Positions 7,547-15,763 of a stretch of 64,000 nucleotides of DNA are shown in pieces. The notes under the pieces were generated by a model. The model ran no database searches. It worked only from the letters and a program-made list of their open reading frames with translations, and was not told the DNA's origin. The DNA is taken from the NCBI RefSeq assembly GCF_020736365.1, contig NZ_CP085988.1, forward strand, positions 1,432,001-1,496,000, read 5' to 3'. Origin of the DNA: Clostridium sp. M62/1 (GTDB lineage: Bacteria > Bacillota > Clostridia > Lachnospirales > Lachnospiraceae). Position 1 is the stretch's first letter, and each line of letters begins with the position of its first letter. Both the position numbers and the translations under genes were made by a program.

Positions 7547-7702
7547 AGGTTTTATGCTCCTGTCTTAGCTGATAGTATTAGCATAGAGCCTATTTTTTTA
7601 TACGAATATCTTCGATATAAAGAAGATTCTGGTTGAAAGTGTAATATAAATGTTGTAGTATAGATACATATTCGTTAAAAAGAATATAATATAGGAGAAA
7701 AA

Positions 7703-8362
7703 ATGATGAAAAAGAAAATGTTATTGATAGGGCTTTTAGCAAGTGTAGGACTTATTGGATGTAGTAGTCAGACGACAGAAATGGCAACTACAGCGGTTGA
7801 AACTACAACCATAAATGAGACGACGGAACCGGAAACTAAGAAAGCGATTGAAAAAGAAGATTTAAGTGAAAGTAAAAAATTGGAAATATTAGCATTTATA
7901 AATGGTCAAATTGACCCATTATACGATACAGATATATCAGATGCAGACCTTGAAAAAAAGGCTGATGAGATATGGACAGAAGCAGAGAAAAAATTTAATG
8001 TATCAGAAAACGATATTTTTATGATTATGACTGATACGAATTTAGTTAAAAAATATTACAGTGGAGAAACTGCTAAAAATGAAATAAAAACATATGATGC
8101 AACATTAGAAGACAACGGATATGGATCGGTTGTTTTGGCTATATCGAGAGATGCGTTAGATGAATGGCTTAAAGCTATCGAAAATAACGATGAAAATATG
8201 ATGAACTCCATGGTAGAGGGGGGAAAGATTGCATTAGAGGGAAATGGAACAAAAGTCTATGTTAAGGATGTAGGAATAGCTGTAACAAAGGTAGAATTAC
8301 TTGAGGGTGCAAACAAAGGTGCAATAGCCTATGTTATGAGTGAACAGGTAGAAATGAAATAG
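7703..8362 (+). CDS. Secreted lipoprotein of unknown function
   Basis: The 219-residue product starts MMKKKMLLIGLLASVGLIGC, a signal peptide with lipobox LIGC and the lipidated cysteine at residue 20. A short Thr/Glu-rich linker (TTEMATTAVETTTINETTEPE) follows. The mature part is acidic and globular, with no recognised motif. AGGAG at 7693-7697 supports the start, and a TATAAT-like box lies just upstream. It is cargo of the integrative element and forms a same-strand run with the zinc-ribbon protein (19-bp gap). A surface role for the host cell, such as exclusion or envelope protection, is possible but unsupported. Confidence 0.65.
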   Translation: MMKKKMLLIGLLASVGLIGCSSQTTEMATTAVETTTINETTEPETKKAIEKEDLSESKKLEILAFINGQIDPLYDTDISDADLEKKADEIWTEAEKKFNVSENDIFMIMTDTNLVKKYYSGETAKNEIKTYDATLEDNGYGSVVLAISRDALDEWLKAIENNDENMMNSMVEGGKIALEGNGTKVYVKDVGIAVTKVELLEGANKGAIAYVMSEQVEMK

Positions 8363-8381
8363 AAAAATATGGAGGGAAATT

Positions 8382-8870
8382 ATGGCGTTAATTCAATGTC
8401 CAGAGTGCGGAAAAGAAGTAAGTGACAGAACAGAAAAATGTATTTATTGTGGTTTTCCTTTAAATCAAACTCAAGAAAAGTTAAGTAAGGAAAATACTAA
8501 TATCGTATACTGCTATAACAAAGGCATACAAAATTTGTATTTAAGGTGTTCCTGTGGGCAAGAATTTAAGTATATCAATACTATGTATAAAAGAAATATT
8601 CTTGATAATGGAGATTACAAATTTGAAGCAGGAGGACTGCCTATAATGTGTCCTCGATGTCATTCTATATATGATACAATTTCTTTTAGACCAGAAACAG
8701 ACCCTTATTTTGAATTTAAAAATAGTGATAAAATAAATGATACTACCGTTAAATGTCCTAAATGTGGATCAACTCAGATTCAGATGGTTCCAAGAAAATG
8801 GTCTTTAGCTACAGGATTTTTAACGAATAAAGTAGATAGGGTTTGTATGAACTGTAAATGTAAATTTTAA
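8382..8870 (+). CDS. Double zinc-ribbon protein
   Basis: The 162-residue protein begins MALIQCPECGKEVSDRTEKC and continues IYCGFPLN, a zinc ribbon with paired CxxC knuckles of the kind found at the N-terminus of many Firmicutes membrane or cargo proteins. A central segment holds more cysteine pairs (LRCSCGQEF, IMCPRCHSIYD). The C-terminus holds another ribbon (VKCPKCGSTQIQM, VCMNCKCKF). No membrane segment is present. GGAGGG sits upstream of the ATG. It follows the lipoprotein by 19 bp and is probably cotranscribed. Ribbon proteins of this kind bind nucleic acid or protein; the partner here is unknown. Confidence 0.65.
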   Translation: MALIQCPECGKEVSDRTEKCIYCGFPLNQTQEKLSKENTNIVYCYNKGIQNLYLRCSCGQEFKYINTMYKRNILDNGDYKFEAGGLPIMCPRCHSIYDTISFRPETDPYFEFKNSDKINDTTVKCPKCGSTQIQMVPRKWSLATGFLTNKVDRVCMNCKCKF

Positions 8871-8904
8871 AATCATTGAAATTCAGTTGATAGGGGGTGC
8901 TAGA

Positions 8905-9120
8905 ATGGGAAAAATATCAGAGAAAAATGGAAGATGTTCATTAACAGCAGAAAATGTTACTGTTAGAACAGTTAGAATGACTTATAAAAATAGATTAGAG
9001 GGATTTAATACAACATATTGTTCAAATGAAAATACGTGTATATATGCTTCACAGTGTATTCATTCTAATCTTAATCGGAAGCTTGCAAATGAAGCCTATA
9101 ATCCAACTATAAAAGAATAA
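8905..9120 (+). CDS. Small Cys-containing protein, cargo
   Basis: The 71-residue product starts MGKISEKNGRCSLTAENV. It has four cysteines, three of them clustered (YCSNENTCIYASQC), which could bind a metal or an Fe-S cluster. The ATG at 8905 follows a GGGGG ribosome binding site; an upstream ATG at 8887 lacks one. The last two bases of its stop codon are part of the 5-bp target duplication of the IS4-family insertion that follows. It is similar in style to small conserved proteins of Firmicutes elements but I do not recognise it. Confidence 0.5.
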   Translation: MGKISEKNGRCSLTAENVTVRTVRMTYKNRLEGFNTTYCSNENTCIYASQCIHSNLNRKLANEAYNPTIKE

Positions 9121-9123
9121 TTA

Positions 9124-10711
9124 ACTAAAACTTCCCATACCTAAAATGGGATTCGTTCCTTGAAAATTCAATATTTCAGCTAACAAAATAGCGATTTATG
9201 CCGCTGCAGCTTCCAAATGGAGTGCTTTTCTCAGATATTCCGGCAATCTTGCTTCAAAATCAGCGGTAAAAGCATTCAGTTGCTCATCGCTTAGTTTAAA
9301 GATTCCCTGAAGACTTGCCATCAAGGCTTCCATCAGGATGCAAAGTGACCTGTTGAAAGTAATGTCTGCCATTTCATCAACAAGGAAGAAGAACAGTTCA
9401 CCAAGCGTTCTCTGATCTTCATTTTGGCGCTGCTCCATTGCAAGTAACATATATCGGGTAAACACGATCGCCACATGGGCTGTCAGTGCATCATAAGATA
9501 AACTGTGGCATTCTCCAACCAGATTCAGCATGGATTTGCAGGTTTTGAAAAAGACCTCGATCTGCCAGCGCTTTCCATAAATACGGATAATCTCTTCCTC
9601 GGAAAGTGTTGTAGCTGTACAGATAAAAGCAAGCCAGTCCTTGCGGTTTGCCTTGTTCCTTACGCATACGATTTTCGCCGGAATTGGATTCGCCTTTCCT
9701 ACCATAACATCAACAGAAAGCAGATACTTTGATCTGCCACGGCGCTTTTTGTTCCGGGAATAGATTTCTTTGATATTCAGCTGTTCACCACCGTACGAAT
9801 ATTTGATCCGGCTACTTTTCTTAATCATGGCAATCACATCCATGCCTTTTGCATGGATGGCTGTGACCTGTGCTGGATTGGAAAACCAGGAATCAAACAG
9901 GACATAATCCGCTTTCAGCCCTGCACTGAGGGCTGTATTCAGTAAAGTCATCATTGCCTCTGGTGCTTTTGTTTGGGCTAGCGCACGTCTTTTTCCTGCA
10001 AGGGTTCTGTTGTCAAAGTCCTTTACCGGGCCGATGATATTTGTATTCTTTGCAGACGCTAACAGGCAGCTGTTTACAGGGATCAGTGTGTTTCCATCAC
10101 TCCAGCTTAAAGTAAGCATCCTGAAGCCCTTTTTGAAATGCATATCCGTGTGGTCAAAAACTTTTGATCCCAGTTCCGTTTTCTTACAGCTGGTACGGTT
10201 GAAAAGGCTGTCATCAATGATAAAGACATTTTTTCTTTCCGGATCTGTCAGATCACGAATGTCATGATTGACAATATCAGCTGCAAGAAGAGAAGTAAAA
10301 CGAAGCCAGTTTGTTTTTGAAGAATTAAGGAAACGGTAGAAAGTGTTCTTGGAAAACGCCTCCTTAAAAGAGCCAGTCCGCTGCTGCATATACATACTTC
10401 TTCCGACAAAAATGTTGCTGAGTTTATAACGAAGCAGGGAAACAGATGAAACACCTTTTTCCTTCATTCCATTACATCTGGCAAGGAGCCTGCCAACATG
10501 ATGTTTGGAAAAAAATCTCTGAACACAGTCAATTAAGTCGTTCTCAACGAAATAGTTTTGTGGTATACTGGACATGGCATAAATCTCCTTTGTAAAGATG
10601 GTTTCTAGTCAATTCCATTATACCAAACGGAACAGATTTATGCTTTTTTTATTGGCTGAAATATTGAATTTTCAAGGATCAACGCACCAATATGGTGTGG
10701 GAAGTTTTAGT
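9124..10711 (-). mobile_element. IS4-family insertion sequence, copy 1
   Basis: The element is 1,588 bp. Its ends are inverted: ACTAAAACTTCCCA at 9124-9137 and the complement at 10698-10711. Farther in, CCTTGAAAATTCAATATTTC is also shared by both ends, so the terminal repeats are long and imperfect. It is flanked by AATTA at 9119-9123 and 10712-10716, a 5-bp target duplication. It is a passenger within the integrative element. A second copy begins at 63615 in the opposite orientation, with an end that matches this one base for base over the stretch I compared. Confidence 0.9.
9196..10575 (-). CDS. IS4-family DDE transposase
   Basis: This intact 459-residue transposase has the DDE catalytic triad of the IS4 family: the first Asp in FIIDDSLFNR (residue 121 or 122), the second in VLFDSWFSNP, and the Glu in the family signature Y-(2)-R-(3)-E-(6)-K, seen as YGKRWQIEVFFKTCK. 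The catalytic core is interrupted by the beta-strand insertion typical of the family. AAAGGAG precedes the start. It fills the insertion sequence between its terminal repeats and shows no frameshift, so it is probably active. The same protein starts again at 63751. Confidence 0.93.
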   Translation of the reverse strand: MSSIPQNYFVENDLIDCVQRFFSKHHVGRLLARCNGMKEKGVSSVSLLRYKLSNIFVGRSMYMQQRTGSFKEAFSKNTFYRFLNSSKTNWLRFTSLLAADIVNHDIRDLTDPERKNVFIIDDSLFNRTSCKKTELGSKVFDHTDMHFKKGFRMLTLSWSDGNTLIPVNSCLLASAKNTNIIGPVKDFDNRTLAGKRRALAQTKAPEAMMTLLNTALSAGLKADYVLFDSWFSNPAQVTAIHAKGMDVIAMIKKSSRIKYSYGGEQLNIKEIYSRNKKRRGRSKYLLSVDVMVGKANPIPAKIVCVRNKANRKDWLAFICTATTLSEEEIIRIYGKRWQIEVFFKTCKSMLNLVGECHSLSYDALTAHVAIVFTRYMLLAMEQRQNEDQRTLGELFFFLVDEMADITFNRSLCILMEALMASLQGIFKLSDEQLNAFTADFEARLPEYLRKALHLEAAAA

Positions 10712-10806
10712 AATTAAATTCATAATAAATGATTCAGATATAAATCAGAGGTGTACGTAAGTATGCCTCTTTTTATACTCAAAATAGTATCAAAAAACGT
10801 ATCATA

Positions 10807-11031
10807 ATCTATTTACTTTTTGACACAAGAGATTTGATTAGTCAGAGAACCAAGGAAGGACTAAAAGCAGCAAAAGCCAGAGGCAGAAATGGGGGAAGGC
10901 CATCTAAGCAAAATGAAAAAGGAGAAACAGTTCTATTGTTGTATAAGGGGGGGATGAAAATTGCGGACATCTGTAAGGAGACAGCATTGAGCAGAAGTAC
11001 AGTTAACCGGATTTTAAGAAATATTAAATAA
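10807..11031 (+). pseudogene. Serine recombinase C-terminal remnant
   Basis: The frame reads FDTRDLISQRTKEGLKAAKA, then RGRNGGRPSK and a Hin-type helix-turn-helix (MKIADICKETALSRSTVNRIL). This is the C-terminal end of a resolvase/invertase-family serine recombinase. The N-terminal catalytic domain with its nucleophilic serine is missing; the frame closes at 10804-10806. The IS4-family insertion lies immediately upstream, and the missing part may have been lost with it. It could still make a 65-residue DNA-binding peptide from the TTG at 10834, but this is unlikely. Confidence 0.75.
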
Positions 11032-11114
11032 ATAAGTATTGATACGATGCAAAAGAAGATTTAAAATAAGTTATGTTATATAGGTCTTTTCTCATCTGTT
11101 AGAAAGGATTTAAT

Positions 11115-12341
11115 ATGGGAAAAGATTTAAAAGGTAAAGAATTAGGAGTTGGAATCAGGCAAAAAGTAGACGGTATTTATTCTGCAAGATATGTAGATAA
11201 ATTTGGTAAGCGTAAAGAATTATATGATAGAAATTTGTCTTCTTTAAAAAGAAAACTAAACGAAGCCAAATATAATGATGCAATCGGGAATGTGATATTA
11301 GATGATTCTTTAACTTTATCTGTTTGGTTTGATAATTGGCTGGAAATCTATAAATACAATGTAATACGTGATAATACCAGAGTCTATTATAAACAGGTTT
11401 TTAAAAAGCATATTGAACCGCTATTAGGACATAAGAGGTTAAAAGACATAACACAGCTGCACATAAGGGCATTATTAAAAGAGTTAGATAAGCAGGGCTT
11501 ACAGTTTCAAACACAAAACAAAGTCAGGGTTATGTTGCTCGATATGTATAATAAAGCAATTCTTGACAATTATGCTGTTCGGAATCCTGCAAAAGGTATC
11601 AGGCTTCCAAAGCACAACAAAAGAAATAAAAGAGTATTTTCAGTGGAAGAACAGATAGATTTTTTTGATTGCTGTAAAGGTACATTTTATGATAATCTCT
11701 TTACTGTTGCCGTCAATACGGGACTGAGACAAGGTGAGCTATGTGCTTTAACATGGGATGATATTGATTTAGAGAAGAAAGAAATCAATGTAGAAAAGAC
11801 TCTGCTGTATCAGAAGTTAGAGGGAGATACCGGAAAGACATTTCATATTAATCCCCCAAAAACAAAAACAAGCAATAGAAAAGTTCCAATAAATAAACAA
11901 TGTGAAATTGCATTGAAAAAACAGTTGATTCAAAGAAATAATATTATCTCGAGGCAGTCAGCAAAGCCGGAAAAGGGGTTTGAAAATCTACTGTTCACTA
12001 CAAAATACGCAACGCCTATTTGTGACCAGATTCTAATTGATGCCATTAAGAAAATTGTAAACGAGATTAATTCAGTCAGAAGCGAGATTGAGCAGTTTGA
12101 AATGTTTACTCCGCATTGCTTTCGGCATACGTTTGCAACACGATGTTTTGAAGCCGGAATATCACCAAAAGTAATACAGACGTATTTGGGACATTCTACA
12201 TTACAAATGACAATGGATTTGTATACTTCCGTATTTAAACATTGTGAAGAGAAGGCAATCAGCAGACTAAGTGAATATTTTATTTCTCTGGAAGACAGCA
12301 GAGAAATAAATATTGAAAGAGAATTTGAAAAGCAGATATAA
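11115..12341 (+). CDS. int: Tyrosine integrase of the metA element
   Basis: The 408-residue integrase has three parts: an N-terminal arm-binding domain (about residues 1-60, GVGIRQKVDGIYSARYVDKFGKRKE) similar in style to Tn916 Int, a SAM-like core-binding domain (about 65-165), and a catalytic domain. The catalytic residues are visible as TGLRQGEL (Arg near 204), TPHCFRHTFATR (His-x-x-Arg near 334-337), YLGHST (His near 360) and LYTSVF (Tyr near 369). AGAAAGGAT precedes the ATG. It lies at the right end of the element, and its stop codon overlaps the right arm-type repeats. It should catalyse insertion into and excision from the 3' end of metA. Confidence 0.93.
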   Translation: MGKDLKGKELGVGIRQKVDGIYSARYVDKFGKRKELYDRNLSSLKRKLNEAKYNDAIGNVILDDSLTLSVWFDNWLEIYKYNVIRDNTRVYYKQVFKKHIEPLLGHKRLKDITQLHIRALLKELDKQGLQFQTQNKVRVMLLDMYNKAILDNYAVRNPAKGIRLPKHNKRNKRVFSVEEQIDFFDCCKGTFYDNLFTVAVNTGLRQGELCALTWDDIDLEKKEINVEKTLLYQKLEGDTGKTFHINPPKTKTSNRKVPINKQCEIALKKQLIQRNNIISRQSAKPEKGFENLLFTTKYATPICDQILIDAIKKIVNEINSVRSEIEQFEMFTPHCFRHTFATRCFEAGISPKVIQTYLGHSTLQMTMDLYTSVFKHCEEKAISRLSEYFISLEDSREINIEREFEKQI

Positions 12342-12360
12342 ATGGGGTAAAAATGGGGTA
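12340..12360. repeat. Putative integrase arm-type sites, right end
   Basis: Two exact copies of AAATGGGGTA at 12340-12349 and 12351-12360, 11 bp apart, match the pair at the left end (4023-4043). They overlap the stop codon of the integrase and lie 50 bp from the right attachment repeat. Confidence 0.6.
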
Positions 12361-12409
12361 GAGGGAAAAAATATGGGGGTAGTAAAGGTTGAAATTCCTG
12401 TAAATACAA

Positions 12410-12496
12410 GCAACGTGGCCAACACTCTCTACACCAACTGGCTGAATTTCTACGTATATCAGGTGACTCCGTATCTTTTGTCGGAGGATTGAGAAA
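12410..12496 (+). repeat. Right attachment repeat, attR
   Basis: This is the second copy of the 87-bp metA 3' end, one base different from 3849-3935. In an empty chromosome the sequence after 12496 would directly follow metA. Confidence 0.9.
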
Positions 12497-12791
12497 TACG
12501 TTTTTCTCCCTGAGTTCCGTGGAATACGGGAGAGGCTGCCGTCTGAAGAGATGGAAAAGGTAAAGGCGGAGCTGGCATCAGAGAAAGAGGAAGCAGAAAA
12601 TTAAAAAAGGGAAACGCCAGAAAATCAGTCCCTCCGGCAGGAAAGGAGAATGCCAGTCCTGCCGGGGGGATTTGTCAGTTATACTGATCAGCGGGAACAG
12701 CTCAGAACAGATGGAGCCCTGAAACAGCAGCACTTTTTTCTGATTCTTCAGGCCGAAGGCGAAATTCACTTCCCTACCTGTAAGGAGAGGT
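12497..12791. other. Gene-free stretch right of the element
   Basis: Within the roughly 420 bp between the right attachment repeat and the M28 gene I see no convincing gene. A short charged frame ends at TAA near 12603 (reading EKVKAELASEKEEAEN) and may be a remnant. A hairpin CCGGCAGGA/TCCTGCCGG lies at 12634-12665, and a TATAAT-like box lies at 12794-12799, within the structured element that follows. Confidence 0.4.
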
Positions 12792-12890
12792 GGTATAATA
12801 ACCAAGGAATACCTGCAAAGCGGGCATTATACCTGCGCATGCCGGCTTCAGTATGCAGTGCCGGCAACCGGGCGCTAAGTTTTGCCGGAA
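12792..12890 (+). promoter_or_regulatory. Candidate structured leader, element A
   Basis: The 61 nt at 12829-12889 align without gaps to 51775-51835, 48 identical by my count. Fixed blocks are ATACCTGCGCA, CCGGGCGCTAA and GCCGGA; the middle is a hairpin that changes sequence but keeps pairing (GCCGGC with GCCGGC here). Upstream, GGTATAAT (12792-12799) can pair with ATTATACC (12826-12833), and copy B also has a stem at this place. It ends nine bases before the ribosome binding site of the M28 peptidase. It is either a cis-acting RNA or a small dispersed repeat. Confidence 0.45.
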
Positions 12891-12914
12891 TGTTTAACAG
12901 GAGGGAAGGCAGTC

Positions 12915-14942
12915 ATGATAACACAGGAAGAGATCCTAAAGCATCTGGATGTGGATTATTCCTACCGTCTGGCAAAACGGATGGAAGTATATAAATCCAA
13001 TCCTGTCCTGGGATACCGCACAGCGGGCTCCAGGGCGGAGTTTGAAACAGGAGAAATGCTGAAACAGGAGATGGAGAGCATCGGCCTTTCAGATGTGTCA
13101 AAGGATGCGGTAACCGTGGATGGCTGGGAGTTTAAAAAGGCAGTTCTTCGGTTTGAGGGACAGGACGGAAGGGAGAGAGAGGTTCAGCTGGGAGCTTACC
13201 AGACCACTCTTGTGACAGATGGATTTGAGGAGTGCTCCCTGATGTACCTGGGGAAGGGAACGGACCGGGATTATGAGGGAAAGAATGCAGCCGGAAAGCT
13301 GGTTTTGGTGGATATTAACCAGAGGGATGAGTGGTGGATTAACTATCCGGTCTATGAAGCCCATTTAAAGGGGGCCAGAGCTCTGATCGCTGTTCAGAGC
13401 GGAGGGTACGGCGAAATCGGAGAGGAAGCATTAAACGCCCAGGATATTGCAGGGCCGGAGGATGCACCTGCTTTCTCTATCTCAGAAAGAGATGCAAGAG
13501 AGCTGAAAAAGCTGCTGCAGGAGAAGGGGGAGCTGTCTGTGTTTCTGGATGCGGATACCCGTGTCAGAAGAAACTGCACCACCTACAACATCACAGGCCG
13601 TATTCCGGGAAGACATCCGGAGCGTATGGTTCTCCTGTCTGCCCACTATGATTCCTATTTCAGCGGCTTTCAGGATGATAATACAGCTGTGGCTATGATG
13701 CTGGGAATTGCCAGGGCTCTGGTGGCAAGCGGCTTTCAGCCCAACAATACCATTGTTTTCTGCGCTATGGCGGCTGAGGAGTGGGGAGTAGCCGATTCTA
13801 ATTTTGACTGGTCTGCGGGAGCCTATGAGCAGGTGTTCACAGCGCATCCCGAATGGGTGGGCAGGGTGATTGCAGACCTGAATTTCGAGCTGCCGGCTCT
13901 GGCACATGGAACCAGGGCGAGGATCAGAAGCTGCTACGAATACGTAGATTATCTGAATGAATGGCTGGAGGATCTGCCCAATCTGACTCAGGCGTATCCG
14001 GAAGAGACAAAGGTAACGGCTCCCATTGAAACCTGGTCAGATGACTTTTCCATGGCAATTGCCGGAATTCCGTCCATGGTCAATGATTTCACAGGCGGGA
14101 GCTTTATGGAAACGCATTATCATTCCCAGTTTGACAATGATGAGTTCTATGATGAGCAGGTCTACAGACTTCACCATGAGCTGTTCGCTCTTCTGATTGA
14201 GGCTCTTGACCGGACAGCTGTGGTTCCTCTCTGTTTTGAGCGGGTGATGAAGCGGGCGGCCCGGTCTCTTGATGAAGAACTGGGAGAGCTATGGGTGAGT
14301 CCGGAGGTGGCTGTCAGGCTGGAAGAGATGAAGCAGCTCTTTGAGCAGGCGGCAGAGTTCTCATGGAGAGAATATGAAGAAGTGCGGGAAATCAATAACC
14401 GCTACAGCAGCCTTCTGAGCCAGGGAAGAGAGGCGCAGGCAGAGGAGCTGTTTCAGAGAGAGAGAAAGCGCGAGGCAGAGCTTTTAAGGCGCTTTAAGCT
14501 GGAACAGGATGAGTTTGTGCGCATTGACTGGTATGGAAATGTCTATTATCTTCATGAGCTCTGTATGGAAAAGATACGGCTGCTGGGCGGGGCGGTGAAG
14601 AATCTCAGAGAAGGAAAGATCTCAGCTGCTCTGCGAAAGCTCTATCAGGTGGATAATAATGCCTATGCCTTTATGTTTTCTGAAGAAGTGTACCGCCACT
14701 TTACCGAGTATGTGCTGGATCAGCCAAAGGACCGTCTGAAATGGGGGTACCAGAGACTTGCCGGTCATGAAAATCTGTATCCTCTTGTCACAGGGCTGCT
14801 TCAAAGAGAGTCCGGAGGAGAGAGTGACTGCAGGAAGGAAGCAGATGCGCTTGATGAGGCGCTGTCAAGACAGCTTCGAGCGCTTCTGGATGCTTTGGAC
14901 ACTCTTGAAAAAATAACAAAAAAGGACTTTATACAGAGGTGA
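12915..14942 (+). CDS. M28-family zinc aminopeptidase with PA domain
   Basis: The 675-residue protein is an M28-type metallopeptidase. Ligands for two zinc ions are visible: His and Asp in LLSAHYDSYF, Asp in FQDDNTAVAMM, paired Glu in AMAAEEWGV, an acidic residue in IADLNFE, and His in METHYHSQFDND. A protease-associated domain (KLVLVDINQRDEWW to about residue 200) sits before the catalytic part. A helical charged C-terminal region of about 200 residues follows. I start at 12915, where AGGAGGG lies nine bases upstream. No signal peptide is present, so it probably acts on peptides in the cytoplasm. Only 9 bp separate it from the GNAT gene, with which it likely forms an operon. Confidence 0.85.
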   Translation: MITQEEILKHLDVDYSYRLAKRMEVYKSNPVLGYRTAGSRAEFETGEMLKQEMESIGLSDVSKDAVTVDGWEFKKAVLRFEGQDGREREVQLGAYQTTLVTDGFEECSLMYLGKGTDRDYEGKNAAGKLVLVDINQRDEWWINYPVYEAHLKGARALIAVQSGGYGEIGEEALNAQDIAGPEDAPAFSISERDARELKKLLQEKGELSVFLDADTRVRRNCTTYNITGRIPGRHPERMVLLSAHYDSYFSGFQDDNTAVAMMLGIARALVASGFQPNNTIVFCAMAAEEWGVADSNFDWSAGAYEQVFTAHPEWVGRVIADLNFELPALAHGTRARIRSCYEYVDYLNEWLEDLPNLTQAYPEETKVTAPIETWSDDFSMAIAGIPSMVNDFTGGSFMETHYHSQFDNDEFYDEQVYRLHHELFALLIEALDRTAVVPLCFERVMKRAARSLDEELGELWVSPEVAVRLEEMKQLFEQAAEFSWREYEEVREINNRYSSLLSQGREAQAEELFQRERKREAELLRRFKLEQDEFVRIDWYGNVYYLHELCMEKIRLLGGAVKNLREGKISAALRKLYQVDNNAYAFMFSEEVYRHFTEYVLDQPKDRLKWGYQRLAGHENLYPLVTGLLQRESGGESDCRKEADALDEALSRQLRALLDALDTLEKITKKDFIQR

Positions 14943-14951
14943 AAATTTATT

Positions 14952-15587
14952 ATGGATAGTGATAAGCTGTACCGTGTGCAGAGAAAAGATCTGCCGAAGC
15001 TGGAGAAAATTTTGAATCTCTGCTTTGCACATGATCCGCTCTATGAAACGCTGATCCCTGATCCAGAGGTCAGAAAAAGGCTGATGCCTGAGCTGTTTCA
15101 CTGTGATCTGGATGAATTTTTTGAAACCTGTGAGATATTTGCAGACAGCGAAGAGCTGAAGGGGGTACTGGTTGTATCGGATGAGGCAGAGCCGTATAAC
15201 CTGTTCCGGTTTTACTTTTCAGAGGCAAAGGCGGCTCTGTACACGGACACTGTGCTGATCAAGGAGGATCCGTCTCTAAAGACTTTCTATAACTTTATGA
15301 GGGGCATAGATTACCTGAATTCAAGCTGGACGGATCAGCTTCACCAGAACAGAAGGCTCCACATTATTTACCTTGCCGTAGATCCTCATGTACAGCACCA
15401 CGGGGTAGCGGCCCTTCTGTTAGACGAGGCCATTGACTATGCAAACCGCCATCGAATGATGATTTCACTGGAAACACACAATGAAAAGAATCTGGCCTTT
15501 TATGCCAAATTCGGTTTTAAGGTATATGGGGTGGTAAAGAAGCATTTCCCTCTGAATCAGTACTGCCTGATCAGGGAAGTGCAGTGA
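14952..15587 (+). CDS. GNAT-family N-acetyltransferase
   Basis: The 211-residue protein has the acetyl-CoA-binding fold of GNAT enzymes. The core motif is IIYLAVDPHVQHHGVAALLLDEAIDYA, the V-x-P-x-x-Q-x-x-G-x-A/G pattern that wraps the pyrophosphate, here with Val in place of the second Gly (residues about 138-162). The motif LETHNEKNLAFYAKFGFKVYG closes the fold. The acceptor is unknown; small amines, peptides or protein N-termini are all possible. It follows the M28 peptidase gene by 9 bp and could modify products of its action, but this is only inferred from position. Confidence 0.8.
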   Translation: MDSDKLYRVQRKDLPKLEKILNLCFAHDPLYETLIPDPEVRKRLMPELFHCDLDEFFETCEIFADSEELKGVLVVSDEAEPYNLFRFYFSEAKAALYTDTVLIKEDPSLKTFYNFMRGIDYLNSSWTDQLHQNRRLHIIYLAVDPHVQHHGVAALLLDEAIDYANRHRMMISLETHNEKNLAFYAKFGFKVYGVVKKHFPLNQYCLIREVQ

Positions 15588-15763
15588 AAAATGATCAGGC
15601 CTTCTGCCTGCTTCAAGGGCAGAACAGGCAGCTGAAGGAACTGCAGGCGGCCGCAGCTTACGTGCTGGGGACAGAGAAAGCAGAACATCCTTTCTGCGCC
15701 GGAGCAAACTGTGTGAAAAGCTGCAGAATTGCAGAACGGATAAACAATGAATGGAGGATTCAG

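Larger units (their letters stand above)
3849..12496 (+). mobile_element. Integrative element of about 8.56 kb in metA
   Basis: The limits are the two 87-bp direct repeats, 8,561 bp apart. The interior is much richer in A+T than its surroundings. Contents from left to right: arm-type repeats, a small helical protein, a leader-peptide and terminator region, a truncated BRO antirepressor, three nested or adjacent inverted repeats, a putative DNA-binding protein, a Cro/CI-type repressor on the minus strand, a lipoprotein, a zinc-ribbon protein, a small Cys-containing protein, an IS4-family insertion, a serine-recombinase remnant and a tyrosine integrase at the right end. I see no conjugation relaxase, coupling protein, phage structural or packaging gene, so it is not a complete ICE or prophage. 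It is best called a small integrative element, possibly a satellite or integrated plasmid mobilised in trans. Confidence 0.88.

Noticed and set aside
3849..12496. Complete prophage or conjugative element
   Set aside because: No capsid, terminase, portal, holin, relaxase, coupling protein or type IV secretion gene is present. It is too small for either.
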